Assembly (NCBI GenBank): GCA_030435675.1 | Contig: CM059621.1 | Location: forward strand, 11,532,001 to 11,596,000 | Length of the DNA stretch: 64,000 nt | Direction: 5' to 3' | Origin: Steinernema hermaphroditum | Lineage: Eukaryota; Nematoda; Chromadorea; Rhabditida; Steinernematidae | In this document: in pieces, positions 58,017 through 64,000 of the stretch | Layout: every line of letters starts with the position of its first letter | Numbering within the stretch: position 1 is the first letter of the stretch | The notes under the pieces: model-generated | The model's database searches: none | What the model saw: the letters and a program-made list of their open reading frames with translations, nothing else | What the model was told of the DNA's origin: nothing | Position numbers and translations under genes: made by a program

Positions 58017-59157
58017 TCAACAATAGGCTCTGTGTGGGGAAGGGAAGCCGATTGGAGCGGTGCGCATGCAACACTCAACTCAAACAGTCCGGGTGTCAGG
58101 CAGTGACCAGTTGGCTCATGCCGTCATGCGGTGCGCGAAGCACCGTTTGACAGCCCGGGAGCGGCGGAGGCGCGGGCCGATGTGTCAACAACAATGACAA
58201 CTCGCTAAGTGCCCGGTGGACGAACGGCGGACCTGATTGAGGTGGCCAGTGGACTCTGGGGTCTGTCAGTCGGGGGCCGCGCGGGCGGAGACTCGGAGAG
58301 CGTTTGCAGGGGAAGAGGCGCCGGGGAGAGGAATGCAAAAAACACGAAAAAACTGGAAAAACATGACTCTCTCGAGTGGAACGACATTTCGTCAGCACAA
58401 GTAAAACGTCTGCTGATGAGTGATCACTGAGGAAAAAACCTTTAGTGGCAGGGTGGAAGGTGAGTGTTTACGGTTGGAAAGGTACGGAGACGCTTTGAGA
58501 GAATCGTATCCGCACAGAAAAGAAGTTATTTATTCAAACAGTACAGTCTTTTCGTTAATTTGTGTGATCGGGAGTTTTGAGATTCGCTTAGAGGAACAAC
58601 TACATTGCACCATCTATCGCACGCACAACGCAAAAAACCACACCATGATACCGTAGTTGGAAGGTTTTTTCTCTCTTCGGCGCAAGGCATCTGAATCTGA
58701 GATAGCGATCTCAATTCCCACTCAGAATTTCAATAAAACTGACGTACAAAAGCGGTGCGAGCTAGATTTAGAGGAGTTCCAGCGGATCTTCTTCCGAGAA
58801 AACCAAAAGTGGCGAACCTTGACAGAATCCTCATCAATCCTATACCCCAACAAAATTTTAGATCTTTATATCTGTAGATTATAGATCCTTGCCCATTGTT
58901 CCTGCTATATGTATGCTCGCACTATGAGAAGCTAATACATGCTGATACCCAAAAGAACCATCAGAAGCGCGTTCTTTTTCTTTTCCTAATCCGCAAAGCG
59001 CCCAATTAACAGCTTCCTTTCCTATTTGCGCAGCGGCTCGCTCCTTTCCAGCCCCGCTAATCGTCCTCCAAGTGACCACCACGGACAGCAAACAGACCGA
59101 CCGGAGTGGAATCCATTTTTGCGCGCTGTTTGCGGAGCGCACTCCTTTTGGACTCAC

Positions 59158-59184
59158 CTCCCGTTGCAACAACTCGAGGGTCAT
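59158..59184 (-). CDS. candidate alternative first exon of the MH2 gene (MTLELLQRE)
   Basis: ATG at 59184 encodes nine codons, then a strong donor GAG|GTGAGT in phase 0, the phase needed to join MH2 exon 2 at 56424. It lies 1.1 kb upstream of the first listed exon. It is supported only by start, donor and phase. Confidence 0.35.
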
Positions 59185-59748
59185 TGAGAAGGCTGGAATA
59201 GGCTGGCTGCTGAGTGGGGACCGCCGCCGAAAGTCGGCGCTGTAGAACGGCGAACGCCGACGAGACTCGCGCTTGAGGCGTTTTTTGGGCGAAAGAAGGT
59301 GAATTGCGCGGCGGAACCGGTTGCCTGAACTTGTGCCCACCGCGCGTTCTTCTGTTTTTCTCGAAGAAATAGGTTTGCTATGCGTTTGATTATGTTGACG
59401 GCGATAGGGCTCGATTTGTTTTCGTTGGGGCACGGGGGAGGGGGTTTTTGCTGTGATAGGCATGTTGGAGAAGGCGCGCCAGAGAACATTTCAACAACGC
59501 ACCTAGATAAGAATCGGGTTTAACCGGTACTTCGCGCAATTTCGCTTTTTGGTAAGGCGAAACAAAAACGTGCGGAATGGGAAGAGAAAAGACTCTAAGT
59601 GGTACCTACGCCTGTGGAGTTTTTCCTAAAACAAAGAGACGGACTTTAGAGAGACTGCGCTCTTTAAATGTCGATCCTAAAGCCTCCTCGCCTACCCGCC
59701 AACCACGGCTGCACGCGTATGGCTGAGGGATACGGTAGCTACACTTAC

Positions 59749-59904
59749 AGGTTGCAAGTCAACAAGGGAAGACCGGCCAGAATCGACTTCGGCGCCGCTG
59801 TGGTCGTCCGAGGAGAGAGACGAACGGCGACTCGACGACCTCATCGCATGTGATGTCCAGAAGGAGAGTGGAGGAGGGTTTAACACCCAAGAATCCGATT
59901 CCAT
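59749..59904 (-). CDS. candidate upstream first exon of the MH2 gene (52 codons)
   Basis: ATG at 59904 opens 52 codons beginning MESDSWVLNPPPLSFW, with a Ser-rich RSSSRRSSLSSDDHSG, ending at a strong donor CCT|GTAAGT in phase 0. The phase fits MH2 exon 2. No other minus-strand gene is available between here and 58016, so it is best explained as another 5' end of the MH2 gene. Confidence 0.45.
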
Positions 59905-60178
59905 GCCTCCTCCTGTCGCGCCGCGGACGTTCTTTCGGAACAATGCAACGACAGTAATCCGAATGAAAAACAGTGAAGATTAGTCGGCGAGCAAACAGAA
60001 CAAAACACATCTTGTTAATAGCTAATTCGCGCCCTCGAAAGTCTTCATGGAGGAAAATGCGGTTTTGGATTAGGAGAGGAAGAAGCGGCCCCGGAGGACC
60101 GGATTCTGGTGGAACTTGTGGAGCTTGGAAAGGAAAGGGCCACCTGTAAATCCATGGTGTGAATGCTCCCGAGAATAA

Positions 60179-60796
<618 letters not shown>

Positions 60797-60845
60797 AACT
60801 CTTAGTCCTCCTCTTTGTCCCTAGTTAACCATCTTCATCAGATCG

Positions 60846-60851
60846 AATAAA
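60846..60851 (+). terminator. poly(A) signal AATAAA of the H3 gene
   Basis: AATAAA 49 nt after the H3 stop codon. The stem-loop expected for replication-dependent histone genes is absent. Confidence 0.7.
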
Positions 60852-61110
60852 TTTTTATGTGTCAATCCCTCAAGTTCTCCACAGCCCCATATCTGGACAT
60901 ACAGTACCCAGAAGTCTGCCTCGCACGGCCACCTCCCTCTCGTTCATCGGACGTCTGGTGGCAATTTCTCGCCACGACGGCGCCGGACTGTAAACTTCCG
61001 ACGTTCGGGTGGTTCGGTTTTCACCATAGCTTATTCCTCCGGACTTTTCCTCGTTTGCTTTCGCTCAATTCGTGAATAACATGTAGAAACAGTTTTATCG
61101 CCTATTTCAG

Positions 61111-62628
61111 ATGATTACTCCGTCGTTCAGTATAACTCAAGACGGGAGCTTCCTGACGATCAGGATCCACGCGCCGTACACGAATATCGCGGACTGCGAG
61201 ATCGAGTACAGCGAGCAGCTCTTCTACTTCAGCTCCGCGCCATACTTCCTGCGCCTTCATTTACCATGCGAAGTCATCGACGACGACAGAGGCACTTCCG
61301 CATACGATGTCGACTCGGGTTAGTGAGGAAGTTCGACGCAAATGAGTGCTTGTTAAGGTTACATCACCGTCACCGTCCCAAAGAAGAACGAGGGTGACCA
61401 TTTTCCCAATCTCGACATGCTCACGGAACTGCTGAAGGCGCCAACTGTCAGTGCGAAGCCTGTCGTTGAAGAGATCAGCGAAGAAGGAGCCGATGAAGTA
61501 CCTGATGGTTAGTTGCCGAAGTTTCTTCTTGCTAATATATTGGGAATACTTATTTCAGAGGAACTGTACGCCGAACAAAAAATGCCTGAGCCTGAGATAC
61601 CATCAGAGATCAGCACTTTCGGATACGGCTTTGGCTGGAAGCGTCATGGCTTGTTCTCCAAATTTGACGACGAGATCGTGAAGAAGCTCATCTCGCTGTC
61701 CACATCGCCGGAAAGCTTCCCCATCTCCGACCGCGTTGGATGTTGTGTTCAGATCACTGCCTCAGAGTTCAATGACGAGCATTACTTGTGAGCAGCACAA
61801 TATTCGTACACTCACTTGTGTTCATTTTAGGGCGGACAAGATGGAACCGCCCGAGGGACTCCAATCAGTCAAGGACTTCGTAATAGTGCCCTCCAAAAAT
61901 TTTGAGATCACTCAGGAAGATCGCGATCGCATGAAGGATCTGCCCCGTCGCGTTATCCCACCTGTGGACAATGTAGCCGTTGCCTACTCGCTGATTGACA
62001 TTTTGGCGGGATATCTCTACGACTATCGCTTCAACGAAGGCGACGAGAGTGTTGAATCCGGGTGGACAATTTCGCAGCTGTCTCCCAGTCTGACCTTCCT
62101 GGTTAAATGGAGGTTAGCCCAGGAAGCAGTCATCGGCTTCGCGCGTAGAGCCGTAACAAAGCCGTTGTATAGAAGCTGGGAACTTCTCAAAATTGTGCTG
62201 AAGGACACGGTCGCCACATTCCGAGCAGGTACGGCACTCCAGTTAATGAACAGTTCTAGCAGCGCATTTCAGGCAAATCCGCTATTCTTCATTGCCTCCT
62301 TCAAATACAGCGAATCATGAACACCAGCGGTGATTTTCGATATCTTTTCAACGATTTGTTCATAACCGACTATTGCCTTTGGATCCAGTCACTGGACGAC
62401 GCCGTCCTGAAGCAGGTGACTGGAGAACTTGAGGAGGCAGTGAAGTGTCTGAAGAAGGCCGATATTGATTGTGATCTGGAGGAGCTCGACCTGCAAACTC
62501 AGATGTTAAAGGTCAGCCTGAACGCAAGCGGGAGGAGCCTTGACGAGGAGGACACCAGCGGGCTGCGATCAGTGCTCCTGGATTCTGACGACGAAGAACT
62601 GGATTCCGATGATGAAAAGGCTGTGTAG
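61111..62628 (+). CDS. shq-1: SHQ1 homologue, H/ACA snoRNP assembly chaperone
   Basis: Exons 61111-61318, 61358-61507, 61559-61787, 61831-62228 and 62273-62628 join to 446 aa. The N-terminal CS/p23-like domain starts MITPSFSITQDGSFLTIRIH and has PYFLRLHLP and YDVDSGYITVTVPKK. The SHQ1-specific helical domain includes FGYGFGWKRHGLFSKF, DNVAVAYSLIDILAGYLYDY, SGWTISQLSPSLTFLV and RSWELLKIVLKDTVATFRAG. The acidic C-terminus (LLDSDDEELDSDDE) is typical. SHQ1 holds dyskerin/NAP57 before H/ACA RNP assembly. The ATG is immediately preceded by CTATTTCAG, a likely trans-splice acceptor. The next gene starts 183 bp downstream on the same strand, suggesting an operon. Confidence 0.93.
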
Positions 62629-62811
62629 TAATATAATTATTGATGTTGTATCACCTTGTTGAGTTTTCAGAGTTTATAATTTGTATCATGCTGTTGAATT
62701 TGTTTAGTTAAATGTTCCGATCTCTCCCTTGTTTGGGTCTCTTCTTCGGGGTTCTGTGTTTGCCTTCTTATCTCGAATCCTCACATGCTTCCTTAACGTC
62801 TCCTTCTTCAG

Positions 62812-63209
62812 ATGGCGCATCTCTACAAGCAGTATATGCGCCTCGTGGCGCGGTGGCCGAAGGACGCGAAAAAGAGTCCGATGCGTAATTTGGGTGCATT
62901 CATGGAGCAAGAAGTCGAACGAGTTTTCCGCAAGGAGCCGTCGCTGCTTCCCAGAGAAACCGCGATCTGCGAACGGCGATTAAGAAGTGTGTCAACGTTC
63001 ACAGTACAGTTTGTAAAAGTCAAGTTTCAGGCCTCGAGCAGCTTCTGGACAACCAACATCTGAAGGCGTACCCGCACACCTACAAATCCGGTGTTTTCGG
63101 TTTGACGCTGGAACACCTGGAAGAAACAACCTCCGACAACTTCAGGGAGCAGATGGGACTCGGCAAGAAGAAAGCCGGCTTCTTCAAGCGTCTCTTTGGG
63201 AAGTCTTAA
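62812..63209 (+). CDS. UQCC2 homologue, complex III assembly factor
   Basis: Exons 62812-62986 and 63031-63209 join to 117 aa. It matches UQCC2/MNF1: HLYKQYMRLVARWPKDAKKS, RNLGAFMEQEVERVFRKE, a central LEQLLDN, then YPHTYKSGVFGLTLEHLEE and a basic C-terminus. The protein acts in mitochondria with UQCC1 in cytochrome b synthesis and assembly. The ATG follows CTTCTTCAG directly, consistent with trans-splicing, and the gene is 183 bp downstream of SHQ1 on the same strand. The length is close to the human protein. Confidence 0.85.
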
Positions 63210-63478
63210 GAAAATGTGCCTTAGAGTTAAGATAAATTCTAGGTTGATTGAGATACAATATTTATTGGAATATTACACGCGCATAACTATTCGGTTCACA
63301 GAAATGCTAAGCGGATAGCGCGAAAATGTACACACAACATGATCAGGAAAGAGTGATGAAACCGAGAGTCGACCCGTGGCTGTGGCGGGTCAGCATAAAC
63401 AACAAGGAAATCAACAGATTCACCGTACTTGATGATGAGTAATAAGCGTACCAGTAGTCCAAAGAAGCTTCATGGCGA
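63210..63478. other. convergent intergenic region
   Basis: Between the stops of the UQCC2 gene (plus) and the MBOAT gene (minus). It should hold both 3' UTRs. Nothing else is seen. Confidence 0.5.
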
Positions 63479-64000
63479 TCATTCCGTTTTCTTCACACTG
63501 CTCTTCTCATTGCCCTTCTTCCTCGGCAGTGGCTTGGCGACGAACGGAAGACCGATGGCAACAGCAAGAGCGAGAATGTGGATGCAGAAGTAGAGCTTTC
63601 TGTAGATGAAGAAGCCGGGGTTCCAGTGCATCGTGACGAACGGGAACGTTGCGTAGGCCAGCGTAATCTTCGTAACCGTAAATGTGAGGATGTCGTAGAA
63701 GATTCTAGCCTGTTTCGATCCCTGGAAACGGTGGCGTAGGCAGCGCCGGGCTTGTCGACCGGAGACGGTCATAAGCGCTCCGGTGAGGAATGTCAGATAA
63801 TATCCAGGGAAAAATCCATGCCACAGCGCCGAAAGTAGGTAAGTTCCGAAGGTGCGCATCTTGGGTGGCAGACGATGGTACGCCACGCGTCGGAGCCAGT
63901 TCTGGGTAGTGATGTTCCAGGCGTCGATGACGTCCTTGAAGCTGAGGGCCATCTCCACACGCCAGGGGTCGACACTCCTGACCAGGTCCCAGTCCTCGTT
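63479..64000 (-). CDS. MBOAT-family lysophospholipid acyltransferase, C-terminal part
   Basis: The minus-strand frame is open from the right edge to TGA at 63479 (173 codons seen, no intron). It contains SFKDVIDAWNITTQNWLRR and FGTYLLSALWHGFFPGYYL, the MBOAT core with the invariant active-site His in WHGFxPGYY. Hydrophobic helices and a basic KPLPRKKGNEKSSVKK tail follow, an ER-type end. The WNITxxxWL..FGTYxxSAxWHG pattern is that of the LPCAT3/MBOAT1/2/5 group (mboa-6-like), which acylates lysophosphatidylcholine or related lipids. The 5' part is outside the window, so the exact subfamily is open. Confidence 0.9.
   Translation of the reverse strand, partial: NEDWDLVRSVDPWRVEMALSFKDVIDAWNITTQNWLRRVAYHRLPPKMRTFGTYLLSALWHGFFPGYYLTFLTGALMTVSGRQARRCLRHRFQGSKQARIFYDILTFTVTKITLAYATFPFVTMHWNPGFFIYRKLYFCIHILALAVAIGLPFVAKPLPRKKGNEKSSVKKTE

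Overview
The window is nuclear DNA from a nematode. Most introns are 42-65 nt with GT..TTTCAG or GT..TTTTAG ends, several start codons sit a few bases after a TTTCAG/TTCAG that looks like a spliced-leader acceptor, and the gene content is nematode-typical: a patched-related protein, serpentine chemoreceptors, UDP-glucuronosyltransferase clusters, a ZP protein, astacin and TIL remnants. The moderate GC content argues against Strongyloides; a free-living or entomopathogenic (Steinernema-like) nematode fits, but the genus cannot be fixed. All gene models were spliced by eye from splice sites, reading frame and family similarity.

Layout. 0-8.6 kb: a partial membrane protein, a 12-exon patched-related transporter (minus), purine nucleoside phosphorylase (plus), possible orphan 3' exons, and a protein-phosphatase-inhibitor-2-like protein with N-terminal membrane segments (minus). 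9.6-17.7 kb is a repeat-rich island: interleaved inverted repeats, a ~1 kb foldback element, a tRNA-like repeat, an inverted BEL/Pao gag fragment, and two tandem genes derived from Lon protease. 18-28.7 kb: a large unrecognised proline-rich protein, a small basic ORF, tRNA-Leu(TAG), and a ZP-domain membrane protein. 28.7-33.8 kb is gene-poor with a GC-rich block. 33.8-45 kb: three small secreted Cys-rich peptides, an astacin remnant, two 7TM chemoreceptors, a pepsin-like protein with altered active-site motifs, and a very small homeodomain protein. 45.4-51 kb: three UDP-glucuronosyltransferases, one plus and two tandem minus. 51-53.2 kb: a 61-bp minisatellite and a tRNA-like repeat. 53.2-59.9 kb: an MH2-only Smad-like gene with up to three alternative first exons. 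60-64 kb: an unusual H3.3, SHQ1, UQCC2 and a partial MBOAT lysophospholipid acyltransferase.

The most unusual locus is the Lon-derived pair at 12.0-17.4 kb. The longer copy encodes an AAA+ domain whose P-loop is lost, fused to a Lon peptidase domain that keeps a Ser/Lys pair at the canonical 43-residue spacing. The shorter copy is an in-frame internal deletion lacking the whole active site. Their 5' halves are nearly identical and their 3' parts are not, and duplicated catalytic-Ser exons follow both. This looks like a recently remodelled, repeat-embedded family of Lon-like proteins without an N-terminal LON domain.
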